64,000 nt of DNA from Cupriavidus oxalaticus (GCF_004768545.1 NZ_CP038636.1:682001-746000); one strand, 5' to 3'; shown: positions 1-8,345, counted from the first letter of the stretch. Numbers and translations are program-made. The notes: generated from the letters alone by a model not told the origin.

Positions 1-150
1 TCTCTCTGGGGCGGCACAACGGGAATGTCCCTATGACGCGTGACGTCCTCGTTCCGTCTGATTGATGGATCTCTCTGGGGCGGCACAACGCGCATGTCCC
101 GATGACGCGTGACGTCCTCGTTCCTTCTGATCAATGGTTCTCTCTGGGTC
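1..150. repeat. 69-bp tandem direct repeat (coding)
   Basis: Two nearly identical 69-bp units start at 1 and 70 and a third begins at 139 before diverging. Each contains TCTCTCTGGG-CGGC at its start and GACGCGTGACGTCCTCGTTCC further in. Because 69 is divisible by three they encode 23-residue repeats (motif RRNEDVTRHRD...VVPPQR) in the minus-strand gene. More units may lie to the left of the window. Confidence 0.9.
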
Positions 151-1910
151 GGCAGTTTGATGCCAACTTCAAAGTCCTGCTGGATCTCGGAGAGCCTACG
201 GGGAGGCGGCTTCTTGCCCAAGTGACGAACAACCTTGGGCCAAGTCGCACGGCATACCCCGGCAGCGGTTTCTAGCGGGTGCACAGCATCGAGGGCGCGC
301 TCACAAGCGAGCCAGTGCGCGGTATCGCGGAAAGTGAACTTGCCACCGCAGCTGTCATCTAGCGGATTGCCCGGCGCAGGCACCTGAATCCTCAGGTCTC
401 GCGCGCATTCCTTCTTGAAGTCCTCGATCTCCTTGGCTACAAACGACGATCGGCTCGAAAGCCCCTGGCAAGCTTCCTTTCCGGCATAGGTAATTGAGTT
501 GGTTATCGAGCCGGCGAAGGTGCGCGCGTACTTTGCGGCCGCTTCGTCCAGTCCCCTTGCGACTTGGCCGACGTGCATGTTAAACATCTTCCGCTGAGGG
601 TTGCACAGACCGTCGAAGCGATTTGAGAAGTAGCATCTGTCGTAGTATTCGCGGCACTCGTGGTTGATGGTGGCGGTCATCGCATCTAGACCACGAGGAT
701 TGGTCATCATCAATTTGGCGCCTCGGTGATAGCAACGCGCGTAGGTCTCTGCGTAGTAGACCGCGGGGCTATCGCAGGAATTGGACTTACCCGACGCCAA
801 CTCCCGTCCGCGCTGGGTCGCGTCCCAAAGTGTCCAAGGGATGTTGAGCGGCCGCTCGATCAAGCGCTCAGCCAACTCAGCCACGTCACTCCCGGCCTTC
901 GCCACGCCCTTGATGATCTTGCCAGCGGTGCCGCACATGGTCTCGCGCATGTCGTCTGGCATCGGCAGAGCGCAAGCCACCTCTATATGCATGACCAGGT
1001 AAAACTCGACCACAGCCTCAGTGGCAGCGCGATGATCAGTATGCTTCACAGCCTTTACTACTCGCGCAAAGAGATCAGCGCGATGCTGGATGATGTCATC
1101 GGCGATGGGACCTATGAGCGGCTGAAAAGCCGGCGTGAGAATGATGTTCAGGACAATCTTCGCAGCCACCTTGTACACCTCGACGCCGCCATAGTAGCTG
1201 ACCGATATCCAGTCGTCGTCGCGAATGCCGTTTGCAACTTGAATGATGTTGCGGATGGTGGCGGTCTGGCCATCACCGAGGTTGGTTCGGTTGTCCGCCT
1301 TAAGCTTGTCAACGAGCTCGAGTGCCAGGCGGTACTTGGCGCCCGAGGGCACTTGCGTGACACACCGTCCGAAGTCCGGACGCGTCGCCAAGCAGCTCGC
1401 CATCGCCTTCGTGACACCGCGCGCCTCTACCGGAAGTCGATCTAGCATCGCCTCCGCAGTACATGCATCGACAGTCTTGCCCCCGAGCATGCACGCTACC
1501 AGCGGTTGCGCTTCAGGCGGCATGCGCTTGACGACCTCACCTCGAGCGCATACGTCCAGCCCAAGTTTTTTTCCGTCCAGGCTTTTGCCAACACATCGCA
1601 CGACGGTTTTGACGATGTCCTTCTCGGTGTCGTTGAGTGTGACGCCGACGCTGCTTCCAGCGATCGCAAACGCGTCCACTGCGGTGTCGACTGCGTCGCC
1701 GGCACGCGCAGCGGTCACACAACAAACACTGAGCGCCAATGCAATAGCAGCCCGTAAGAAGGCACTGCCAGTCTCGCGTGAAGATGTGACAAGGCAATCA
1801 ATGACACGGCTCCAGGTTGACTGGCTGAGATCGCCACCGCACTCAGTGGCATAGCTGTTCGATTCAGCGCGCCTGCATACCCCTACACCGCATCGATCGT
1901 ACTTCATCAT
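1..1910 (-). CDS. Large exported Cys-containing protein, C-terminus beyond window
   Basis: The minus strand is open without a stop from about 1910 to base 1, so this is a gene of more than 630 codons whose 3' end lies outside the window. A hydrophobic stretch with a signal-peptide look (LRAAIALALSVCCVTAARA, AxA-type cleavage) falls at about 1764-1708, followed by a mature region with many scattered cysteines and then a basic proline-rich C-terminus of 23-residue repeats. The start is uncertain. The only in-frame ATG pair is at 1910/1907, which leaves about 50 residues before the hydrophobic stretch; an ATT at 1802 would give a textbook signal peptide but is a rare start. I do not recognise the family. 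Good coding character on this strand makes the shorter overlapping plus-strand frames shadows. Function unknown; an envelope or secreted role is inferred from the signal sequence and the neighbouring secreted proteins. Confidence 0.72.
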   Translation of the reverse strand, partial: MMKYDRCGVGVCRRAESNSYATECGGDLSQSTWSRVIDCLVTSSRETGSAFLRAAIALALSVCCVTAARAGDAVDTAVDAFAIAGSSVGVTLNDTEKDIVKTVVRCVGKSLDGKKLGLDVCARGEVVKRMPPEAQPLVACMLGGKTVDACTAEAMLDRLPVEARGVTKAMASCLATRPDFGRCVTQVPSGAKYRLALELVDKLKADNRTNLGDGQTATIRNIIQVANGIRDDDWISVSYYGGVEVYKVAAKIVLNIILTPAFQPLIGPIADDIIQHRADLFARVVKAVKHTDHRAATEAVVEFYLVMHIEVACALPMPDDMRETMCGTAGKIIKGVAKAGSDVAELAERLIERPLNIPWTLWDATQRGRELASGKSNSCDSPAVYYAETYARCYHRGAKLMMTNPRGLDAMTATINHECREYYDRCYFSNRFDGLCNPQRKMFNMHVGQVARGLDEAAAKYARTFAGSITNSITYAGKEACQGLSSRSSFVAKEIEDFKKECARDLRIQVPAPGNPLDDSCGGKFTFRDTAHWLACERALDAVHPLETAAGVCRATWPKVVRHLGKKPPPRRLSEIQQDFEVGIKLPTQREPLIRRNEDVTRHRDMRVVPPQRDPSIRRNEDVTRHRDIPVVPPQR

Positions 1911-2562
1911 GTGGCACCCACATTCGATAATCGACCCTTATCGGCATGGCGTTTATGCGCCCTGCACAGGTAGCGGCGTTGGTCGTTCTTAGCGTGACGG
2001 TGCCACGAGTTGACAAAAGGGTTATAGGCGATCAAATCCGCGGCTGCTATGCCTTGCCGCCAAGAATCAAGGTTAGGCTCCCCCTCGTCCTGGTCGGCAC
2101 CGCCTTCTATCCAATTGGTGTCCCTCGACTCGCAGCTTCGCTTTACGCTTCCTCCGCACGATCGGTCTCTCTTTCGCATCTCCGCTCCGCCTTCGTTCGC
2201 TGTGATCAACTTGCGGTGGGTCTTGCTCCCATAAGAGTGCGCCCATGCTGGGGTGCACATCAACCCGTTTCGCCCAGCCAGGCAGGACCGTGCGCTGGGG
2301 ATCCGGCACGTTCCCTTCAAGTATCGCCCGGACATTGTCCCGCGGCCACGAGGGCGCTCGGCAGTTTGCGAAGAACTGCGGTTGCATCGCAGGGCAATTT
2401 TCCTTTGCGAAGGCAGGCAACGTTAGCAGTGCCCAACGTACAGTCGACGTCTTATTGTGAATACCGATATCCCACCCTGTACCTCTATTTTCAGATTCGT
2501 GATTGAATGGTTGCTCAAGGCCTCAACGTCAATCCATTCCTTAGATACCCCGAATGCATGGC
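1911..2562. other. Gene-free interval
   Basis: No reading frame here looks like a genuine protein: overlapping frames on both strands of 60-186 codons are compositionally odd and lack convincing ribosome sites. It contains TCGGCATGGCGTTT at 1941-1954, which recurs at 4220-4233. It probably holds upstream regulatory sequence for the left-hand gene plus decayed DNA. Confidence 0.4.
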
Positions 2563-2916
2563 TCAATCTTCCTTTGCGATGCCCAACTCCTTCAACGTTT
2601 CCTTGTCAGGCTTCCCCGTCTGCTGAAGATTCATGTCCTTCTGGAATTTCATAACAGCGCTTCGGGTTCTTTTCCCCATGATTCCGTCGATCTGACCAGT
2701 ATCGTAGCCCTTCTCCGATAGAGTTTTTTGCATTGCTTCAACGTCGGGGGAGCGAGCAATGCCGCATGGGTTGGTGCAGGTTGAATCGAGGCTTCCCAGA
2801 GCGCTCTTGAAGCACCTTCCCTGCTGTGACCTGTAACACCTCTGACTGAATGCAGACTCGGACACAAGCGTGAATCCAATGACGAGCAGCATGCCAAGTA
2901 CAGTTTTACTTACCAT
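2563..2916 (-). CDS. Small exported peptidoglycan-binding-domain protein
   Basis: 117 residues. An N-terminal signal peptide (about residues 1-25, ending in SAFSQ) is followed by a short cysteine-containing linker (C...C...C...C, about residues 27-55). A C-terminal PG_binding_1-like fold then follows: MQKTLSEKGYDTGQIDG...KRTRSAVMKFQKD, the usual pattern of short helices with G-Y-x-x-G-x-I-D-G. The start was set at the ATG preceded by GAGGAGG, nine residues inside a longer open frame. The domain family binds murein and is usually attached to hydrolases or regulators; here it stands alone, so a periplasmic peptidoglycan-binding or adaptor role is an inference. It is divergent from the secreted protein at 3283. 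Confidence 0.8.
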   Translation of the reverse strand: MVSKTVLGMLLVIGFTLVSESAFSQRCYRSQQGRCFKSALGSLDSTCTNPCGIARSPDVEAMQKTLSEKGYDTGQIDGIMGKRTRSAVMKFQKDMNLQQTGKPDKETLKELGIAKED

Positions 2917-3282
2917 TTGTGCCTCCTCGATTTCGAACACATGCCATGGCTGGTGTCACTTTTACTGCAGACTAGAGGATCGCTCAACATCTTGCCAAAA
3001 TTCTGCAAAAGCAAGCTCTTAAAGTGTCCAAAGAGGAAAGTGGAGATCCATGGGTTCTGTAAGCGCAACCAGCGCCTGCGCGCCTCAGCAGGGACGACCA
3101 ACGTAAACTAATGCAAATTGCGACAGCCAGGCACCGAGGCAAGTTTGGAACATGCAGTTGCCAATGCACCCGACCTAATTTGGAGCGGAACTTTTTAGGG
3201 GAATTTCCAGGAGTGGGTAATCCGTGCGGCCAGCCTCCACTGGCTTGGTCTAAGCTTTTCGAACCAAGGAGTTTAAGAGGAG
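2917..3282. promoter_or_regulatory. Divergent intergenic region
   Basis: A 366-bp stretch between divergent secreted-protein genes, so it must carry both promoters. It contains CTAAGCTTTTCGAACC at 3250-3265, almost identical to CTAAGCTTTTCGTACC at 3782-3797 in the same position ahead of the next gene. No confident -35/-10 pair was assigned. Confidence 0.4.
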
Positions 3283-3720
3283 ATGATGATGCCCGTTCGT
3301 TGCGCAACCCATCTAGCAGTGATCTTGATTACCGCCATCTCAATTTTTACGCCCGCATCCGCCCAGCAAGTGCAAGGATTGAAAGAGTTGGAACATTGCC
3401 TTCGACTCTTTGGCGGGGCGACCGTACCCAATGGCGCGGCATTTTCCGTTAAGAACATTTGTGACGAATGCATAAAGTTCGATCCGAAGGTGAAGCATTC
3501 GATCGGAGGAATTACCCATATGTCGAACGCCATGGCAATGGGTCAGCCACTCCACAATGCCAGCCTACAACCAAACGCTCAGATGCGGCTTTCGTATGGC
3601 AGAAATTTAGGGGACGTCGGTACGTACACGCCAATCCTGACTGACGTACGCACTGCAAATAGGCTAAACACAACAGTCGACTGCTTACGGGGATATGCCC
3701 GGGACGGCGTAGGCCACTGA
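3283..3720 (+). CDS. Small secreted protein of unknown function
   Basis: 145 residues. The first ATG of an ATGATGATG run is preceded by AGAGGAG. A Sec signal peptide (about residues 1-27, THLAVILITAISIF...ASAQ) is followed by a soluble domain with four cysteines (C39, C60, C63 and one near the end), including the motif NICDECIKFD. No family recognised. The Phe-x-x-Asn-x-Cys-x-x-Cys-Ile pattern is echoed in the next protein (SFRNSCYDCID), and the two genes share a conserved 16-bp leader element, so they may be diverged duplicates or co-regulated. A stem-loop follows the stop. Confidence 0.7.
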   Translation: MMMPVRCATHLAVILITAISIFTPASAQQVQGLKELEHCLRLFGGATVPNGAAFSVKNICDECIKFDPKVKHSIGGITHMSNAMAMGQPLHNASLQPNAQMRLSYGRNLGDVGTYTPILTDVRTANRLNTTVDCLRGYARDGVGH

Positions 3721-3740
3721 CTGTCCTAGTCGGCCATAAA

Positions 3741-3763
3741 GCCTCCCCCCAAACGGGGGAGGC
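3741..3763 (+). terminator. GC-rich stem-loop after secreted-protein gene
   Basis: GCCTCCCCC / CAAAC / GGGGGAGGC forms a perfect 9-bp stem 20 bp after the stop. No U-tract follows, so it may be a weak terminator or an mRNA-stabilising hairpin. Confidence 0.5.
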
Positions 3764-3815
3764 GATGTAGGCGGACGTTGCCTAAGCTTTTCGTACCGGG
3801 CGAAAGGGGACGGCG

Positions 3816-4154
3816 ATGACATTGCAATACGTTGCACTTTCTATGCTCGTCTTTTTCTGTTGCTCCGAAACCGCCATGGCCGAGCAGCGGTCCCGTCAGC
3901 TGCCAGAGGCTGTCGGAGCCGTGGTCGCACAAGGCAGGGGTGCCTGTAACAGAGACACCGCCGCAGGAAGTTTTCGGAATTCTTGCTACGATTGCATCGA
4001 CGACCAACAGCGCACAGTGCATTGGTACCTGTACTGCAAGTGCAACCGGCCGGGGAAGTCATCGAACGGTACCTCCATCATGACATCGCCGCTGGTGTGT
4101 CCTGAATGCAAGTTCCGGAACGATGAGGGCACCTTAAAGTGTGACGTCTATTGA
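3816..4154 (+). CDS. Small secreted Cys-rich protein, possible CVNH (cyanovirin-like) domain
   Basis: 112 residues. It has a signal peptide of about 22 residues (LSMLVFFCCSETAMA) and a compact mature part with about eight cysteines. The order AGSFRNSC ... LYCKC ... TSIMTSPLVC ... NDEGTLKC resembles the CyanoVirin-N homology fold, in which G-x-F-x-x-S-C, an A-x-C strand, a T-S-L-x-L strand and a closing G-x-L-x-C recur. That family binds sugars; carbohydrate binding here is an inference from a loose motif match. A ribosome site is weak (AAAGGGGACGGCG). A strong terminator follows. Confidence 0.65.
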   Translation: MTLQYVALSMLVFFCCSETAMAEQRSRQLPEAVGAVVAQGRGACNRDTAAGSFRNSCYDCIDDQQRTVHWYLYCKCNRPGKSSNGTSIMTSPLVCPECKFRNDEGTLKCDVY

Positions 4155-4161
4155 CAGAATG

Positions 4162-4185
4162 AAGCCGCCCTTCGGGCGGCTTTTT
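4162..4185 (+). terminator. Rho-independent terminator
   Basis: GCCGCCC-TTC-GGGCGGC stem-loop directly followed by TTTTT, 10 bp after the stop of the secreted-protein gene. Textbook form. Confidence 0.88.
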
Positions 4186-4712
4186 CGTCGGTAACGTCCT
4201 TGCCGATAACTAACACTTGTCGGCATGGCGTTTGTCTGTCGGGCGAGGCGGCGCACTATGATCAGTCGATGCCGAGCGCTCCGCAATAGGTAGGGAACGT
4301 ACGAGGGAACGTCTGCATCGGATTCGTGAGCAACACCCAGCCGGCCTCGCCGCCTGACTCGTCTGCGGTCGGCCCGGCCAGCGGCGACTAGTAAGACCGG
4401 ATTGGTTGGGGGCGCGTCGTAGCGCAGCCTCCCGGCAAGGGTGCCGAAGTCTGACGCACGCCTGGCGTGTAACTACCTGATTCCTAAAGCATCTGCCTCT
4501 GGCGTGAATGGCAAAGCTCTGGGATGAAATGGCAAACGACACGGTCGACCTGCGCTTTGTGCGGGACAACTTTTGACATAGCTGTCGACGACGAGCGGCT
4601 ACCTGCACAGCGAGGAGGAAGCGCGTCATGAAGCCCCCAGGGGGCGCCACCGGATCAGTCAGAAAAAAAGCGGACCCGGAGATGCGGCAATTCAGCCGCG
4701 CCGGAGAACACC
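4186..4712. other. Gene-free interval with decayed DNA
   Basis: No supported gene. The long minus-strand frame across it has arginine/serine-rich, shadow-like composition. It contains the second TCGGCATGGCGTTT copy (4220-4233), next to an inverted TGCCGATA at 4201, and could be the worn end of a mobile element. Confidence 0.35.
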
Positions 4713-4775
4713 ATGGCACAGCAACCTCAATCAGGACAAGGCCAGCAACAACAAGGCGGACAAGGACGCCCGTAA
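4713..4775 (+). CDS. Gln/Gly-rich 20-residue ORF, possibly the start of a truncated small stress protein
   Basis: ATG preceded by CCGGAGAACACC encodes MAQQPQSGQGQQQQGGQGRP and then stops. The composition resembles the N-terminus of small KGG-type hydrophilic stress proteins, but the K-K-G-G repeat part is absent, so this would be a fragment. The neighbouring groEL and integrase remnants suggest decay. It could also be an accidental frame. Confidence 0.25.
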   Translation: MAQQPQSGQGQQQQGGQGRP

Positions 4776-4873
4776 TGCCAAGGTCCTGACGAAGGGGGCT
4801 TGGCAAGGTGAGTGCGAGGCCAGGGCATGGTGTTCTATCGGGAACGGGCGTCTGGCTTCAGCGGACATTGGCT

Positions 4874-5135
4874 ACCGGGACGCCACTTTGGCCATCGCAT
4901 CAGCGATGATCTTGCCGATCGCCTCATCGGCGTTGGCGGAGATTGCGCCGATCTGGCCGATTTCCTTGCCTGTGGTGCAGGGCCGCTTCAGCTTGCGCAG
5001 CGCCTCGACGACCGCGCTCACGGCTAGGCCCATGCCGCGCTTCAGATCGATCGGATTCAGGCCCGCCACCACTTCCTTCATGCCCTCTGAACCATCGCCT
5101 GGGCCAGCACGGTGGCGGTCGTGGTGCCGGGGTGC
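4874..5135 (-). pseudogene. groEL: groEL fragment
   Basis: Minus-strand reading gives [13 protein letters not shown], then after a frame shift near 5095 [16 protein letters not shown]...[20 protein letters not shown]. This is the GroEL segment corresponding to roughly residues 86-165 of the ~545-residue chaperonin ([31 protein letters not shown]). The rest of the gene is missing at both ends and the frame is broken, so it is non-functional. It is fused at its 5' side to an integrase remnant. Being next to the small heat-shock genes, it looks like a relic of a larger heat-tolerance island. Confidence 0.82.
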
Positions 5136-5700
5136 GGAAAACGAATCTGCTCCCAGGGCACGACTGGCTCGGGCGGTGCCGCCGTGACCAGAGTGCGCGC
5201 CCGTTCGGTGAGCTTCGGGTGGGCCGCGAAGAAGGCCTCCACCCGGCGCGCGCTGCCAGTGCCCAGGCCGGCAATGGCGGCCCACCAGCGCCGCCGGCGC
5301 GGCACCCGCACCGTCAGGTCGGCCAGCGTGCCGATGCCGTGGGCATGCAGCGCGGTGACCGCGCGGGCGGGCAGCCACCAGACGATCGGATCGCTGATCT
5401 GCGGTTCGGGGATGATGGCAGCATGCGCAACGTTTCCAGCGCGCGGGTGACCGCCTTGGCGTGGCTGGCCCGACCTGCCGCGTCACAGCTGAACAGTGCA
5501 GCAAGATCCTCACGCCGGCGCTGCCGCGCGAACTCGGCAGGCTGACGGCGAATCGCTCCCAACACGCCGCGCGCAGACCTGCCCGCCCCAAGCGCCTCCG
5601 GGCAATACCGCTCGACGGCCTGGCGCGACCACGCGCCGGCGTACCAGGCGCGCAGGGCGGCCAGCGGGGCGGTGTCGGGAAAGTCATCCGTGATCAAGGA
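5136..5700 (-). pseudogene. Site-specific integrase remnant
   Basis: Minus-strand pieces in two frames read [40 protein letters not shown], then (after a shift near 5400) [39 protein letters not shown] and [12 protein letters not shown]. These match the N-terminal half of the long tyrosine recombinases found in Burkholderiaceae genomic islands (recalled family pattern: ALRAWYEGL, QSARGVLGRIRR, WW...IG.G.A). The catalytic C-terminal domain is absent, replaced by groEL sequence. Reads as an inactive island integrase. Confidence 0.6.
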
Positions 5701-6096
5701 ATTCCACATGGGATGCACAGCAAGTGATGAGAAGTTGGCTCGCCACCCGGACCCAGCGCAATTCCGCCGGATACCAGTTTGCTCAAGAAACGCCGCTATA
5801 TCGCTAACAGGGGCTATCGGTATGGCTCGCCTTTGCGACCGCTGCGTCGACCCGATGCATCGGGGAAGGCGGTCGGTTCTGGCCCTTTCCACGCGTGGCA
5901 CACCGGTACCAGCTGGCGACCGTCAAGGACAGCACGCAACCCTTGAAATCGTCCTGCCCAGATACTATTTTATTTTCGCTCAGGCAGTCGCGACGATTCG
6001 CGCTGCGTGTTTCTGTTTGTTTGCCAGCAGCTTGGCAGGTGGATGGGAGCGCGTAGATCCCTTCGCCTCCTTGCTGCATCCAAGGAGGATACGACC
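5701..6096 (+). promoter_or_regulatory. Upstream region of the hsp20 operon with candidate promoter
   Basis: No gene is visible in this 396-bp stretch. TTGAAA at 5943-5948 followed 18 bp later by TATTTT at 5967-5972 is a plausible sigma-70 promoter. CTTGAAA also fits the sigma-32 -35 box, but no CCCCAT-type -10 lies at the right distance. The first hsp20 gene has an AAGGAGG ribosome site at 6082-6088. Confidence 0.4.
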
Positions 6097-6537
6097 ATGA
6101 GTGACCTTTTCTTGGGAACCGATCTCTTCGGCGAACTCGATCGCATGCAAAGGCAGATGGCGAGTTTGTTCGGCGGCTTCCCGTCCAGCCTTCGCTCCGG
6201 CCGCTTCGGGGCATTTCCCCCCGTCAATATCGGCGCCACGGACGATTCCATCGAGATTGTCGCGTTTGCTCCGGGCATCAAGCAAGACAAGTTCGAGGTG
6301 TCGATCGACAAGGGTCTGCTGACCATCAGCGGCGAGCGCGAAGCCGCGCACGCGGTGAATGATCCCGAGGCCAGGTTGTACACGCAAGAGCGATTTGCCG
6401 GCACGTTCCGCCGCGTGGTCGAACTACCGCAGAGCGCCGACCCCGACAAAGTCCAGGCGTGCTATGTCAATGGCTGCCTGTCGATCAGTGTTGGCAAGCG
6501 GGAAGCGTCAAAGCCTCGGGCGATCACGGTCCAGTAA
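6097..6537 (+). CDS. hsp20: Small heat-shock protein (Hsp20/alpha-crystallin)
   Basis: 146 residues. An N-terminal arm (LFGELDRMQRQMASLFGGFP) is followed by an alpha-crystallin domain of about residues 45-135: INIGATDDSIEIVAFAPGI, KGLLTISGERE, the RFAGTFRRVVELP strand and the closing A-x-x-x-N-G-x-L (YVNGCLSI). Family role: ATP-independent cytosolic holdase that keeps unfolding proteins soluble and oligomerises. Start chosen after AAGGAGGATACGACC. It is the first of three tandem hsp20 paralogs, with only 15 bp to the next. Confidence 0.95.
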   Translation: MSDLFLGTDLFGELDRMQRQMASLFGGFPSSLRSGRFGAFPPVNIGATDDSIEIVAFAPGIKQDKFEVSIDKGLLTISGEREAAHAVNDPEARLYTQERFAGTFRRVVELPQSADPDKVQACYVNGCLSISVGKREASKPRAITVQ

Positions 6538-6552
6538 TGCGAGGAGAATGCC

Positions 6553-6960
6553 ATGACCGATACTACCCAAATGGTTGAACGCGACCAGAGCGCGGTGACG
6601 AAAAGTCAGGAGGACAGGTCGACGCCGACCATGACTCTGCTGCCGGCGGTCGACATCGTCGAGGACAGCAACGGCGTCACCATTTGGGCCGACCTACCGG
6701 GTGTGACCAAGGACAAGCTCGAGGTGAATGTCCACGACGGCAACCTGCATATCGAGGCGGAAGCGGTCGTGCCCACTCCCCAAGGCCTGCGGGTGCAACA
6801 CGCGGAAATTCGGCAGCCGCACTTCGCCCGCGCTTTCTCATTGAGTGCAGACCTTGACGCGTCGAAGATTGAGGCGAACCTGCAGGACGGCGTGCTCAAG
6901 CTGACCATTCCGCGTCGCGACGAAGCCCGACCACGCCGCATCGCTGTCACCGTGGAGTAA
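6553..6960 (+). CDS. hsp20: Small heat-shock protein (Hsp20), second paralog
   Basis: 135 residues, short N-terminal arm (VERDQSAVTKSQED) and alpha-crystallin domain (VDIVEDSNGVTIWADLPGV, VNVHDGNLHIEAEA, FARAFSLSADLDASKIEA, LQDGVLKLTIPR). The A/N-x-D-G-V-L-x-L signature is intact. Ribosome site GAGGAG precedes the ATG. Lies 15 bp after the first hsp20, so co-transcription is likely. The sequence differs considerably from its neighbour, so this is old paralogy rather than a recent duplication; mixed oligomers are possible but not shown. Confidence 0.95.
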   Translation: MTDTTQMVERDQSAVTKSQEDRSTPTMTLLPAVDIVEDSNGVTIWADLPGVTKDKLEVNVHDGNLHIEAEAVVPTPQGLRVQHAEIRQPHFARAFSLSADLDASKIEANLQDGVLKLTIPRRDEARPRRIAVTVE

Positions 6961-7063
6961 GTGTCCGCTGGCTCGGCGGCGGCGCCCGCAGGGCACGCTG
7001 CCGCCGCCGTGCCCTCGGGGTCGGCTGGGCATCCATCGGAGTGGATGAACTTGACAGGAGGAC

Positions 7064-7633
7064 ATGATGAAGACGGATCTGGGCAAGTGGAACCCGTTCA
7101 AGTTCCTGCGGCGGACAGCGCCGGACAAGCCATCCGCAGAGGAGTCATCCAACGTCCCGGCGCCCCGGCACAGGGCGCCAGATTGGCCGGATGTTTCGCG
7201 GCTATTTTCCGGCGACCCCTGGCGATCGATGAGCGAATTTCTGCATGAGCCGTTCGCGGGCTTCAGCGGTCTGGATCGGTGGTTCGGCGACTTCAGTTCG
7301 TCGCGCTTCCAGCCGAGGATCGACGTGGTCGACGATGGGGCAGCGCTGAGGATCACTGCCGAATTGCCAGGGATGGAACGCGAGGATGTGCACACCACCA
7401 TCGAAGATGGCGCACTGGTGCTGCGAGGCGAGAAGAAGCAGGATATTCAAAGCGAAGAAAACGGGTGTTACCGACTGGAACGCGCGTATGGCGCATTCAT
7501 GCGCAGCATCCCGCTGCCGGATGGTCTCGACCTGGATCACGTCGAGGCTCGATTTGAACGCGGCCTATTGACACTGCGCTTGCCCAAGTCGGGCTCGCCG
7601 CCGGCTGCGATCAGGAGGATCGAGGTAAAGTGA
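7064..7633 (+). CDS. hsp20: Small heat-shock protein (Hsp20), third paralog with long N-terminal arm
   Basis: 189 residues. A longer and more variable N-terminal region (about residues 1-75, basic and proline-containing, ending in the WRSMSEFLHEPFAGFSGLDRW segment) precedes the alpha-crystallin domain (PRIDVVDDGAALRITAELPG, TTIEDGALVLRGEKK, AFMRSIPLPDGLDLDHVEA, FERGLLTLRLPK). The start is the first of two ATGs after ACAGGAGGAC. It follows the second hsp20 after 103 bp. Long N-terminal arms in this family usually govern oligomer size and substrate binding. Confidence 0.94.
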   Translation: MMKTDLGKWNPFKFLRRTAPDKPSAEESSNVPAPRHRAPDWPDVSRLFSGDPWRSMSEFLHEPFAGFSGLDRWFGDFSSSRFQPRIDVVDDGAALRITAELPGMEREDVHTTIEDGALVLRGEKKQDIQSEENGCYRLERAYGAFMRSIPLPDGLDLDHVEARFERGLLTLRLPKSGSPPAAIRRIEVK

Positions 7634-7801
7634 GCCGGGCTAGATGATTGGGTCAGGAAATTGCTGGCGACAGCGGCGCGCAGCAGTCTTGCACGCCGCT
7701 GTCCTGCAGCGGCGGCTGATCCCGCCTAGTGGGGCGAACGAAGTAGTTACTGGCATTCGCCTGGCATGAATTCGTTGTATCTACTTACAAGGGAGCAATC
7801 G

Positions 7802-8185
7802 ATGGAATTTGATTCCGAATGGCTAACGCTGGGCAAGCATCGGGTGCGGCTGAGGTGCGCGCGCGGCTTCCCCACGGAGAGGACGCGGAGTGTCGCGGAA
7901 CTGGCCAGGATTGCCATCGAAAGCAACCTGAGCGCGGCGGCCAGGCTGGTTGAGGTAATGGCAGAAGGCGAGAAAGCCTACACGATCAGCGTCGGCACAA
8001 CGTTCGCCAAGGATCGCGAAGCGGCGCCGCATCTCGAGTTGGCATTGGCCTCGATGTTTGGCCTGGCGGCTCGCCAGGTCAACGTGGAGGTCGTGGTGGT
8101 CAGCCAGACGGAGGTGGACAAGCACTTTGGCGTCTATGAGCGGATGCTGGCAGAAAAGCTAGGCGTTGTGCCGCCCATACAGTGA
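7802..8185 (+). CDS. Conserved-looking 127-aa protein of heat-stress locus, function unknown
   Basis: 127 residues, no signal peptide or membrane helix, alpha/beta composition. Start at the ATG after AAGGGAGCAATCG rather than the earlier in-frame ATG at 7766. The middle reads SVAELARIAIESNLSAAARLVEVMAEGEKAYTIS, the C-terminal half LELALASMFGLAARQVNVEVVVVS. I do not recognise a family. Its position between the hsp20 trio and a ribosome-hibernation gene suggests a stress role by association only. Confidence 0.7.
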   Translation: MEFDSEWLTLGKHRVRLRCARGFPTERTRSVAELARIAIESNLSAAARLVEVMAEGEKAYTISVGTTFAKDREAAPHLELALASMFGLAARQVNVEVVVVSQTEVDKHFGVYERMLAEKLGVVPPIQ

Positions 8186-8345
8186 GGTGCGGACCCAGTG
8201 ACAAGCGTGCCTTTCTCGCGATGCCGTGTCTGGCGTTGTGAGCCTTACGGTAAGGCGATGGTGTAGAGGAAACAGGTAAGGTTGCTTCGTGGCGAAACCA
8301 AAAGTGGGTTGACGAGCGGCGCGAGTCAGATCGAGTGAAAAGCGT

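Noticed and set aside
726..1854. Plus-strand frames of 200-240 codons near the left edge
   Set aside because: A continuous minus-strand frame with signal peptide and repeats runs through the whole region; the plus frames are shadows.
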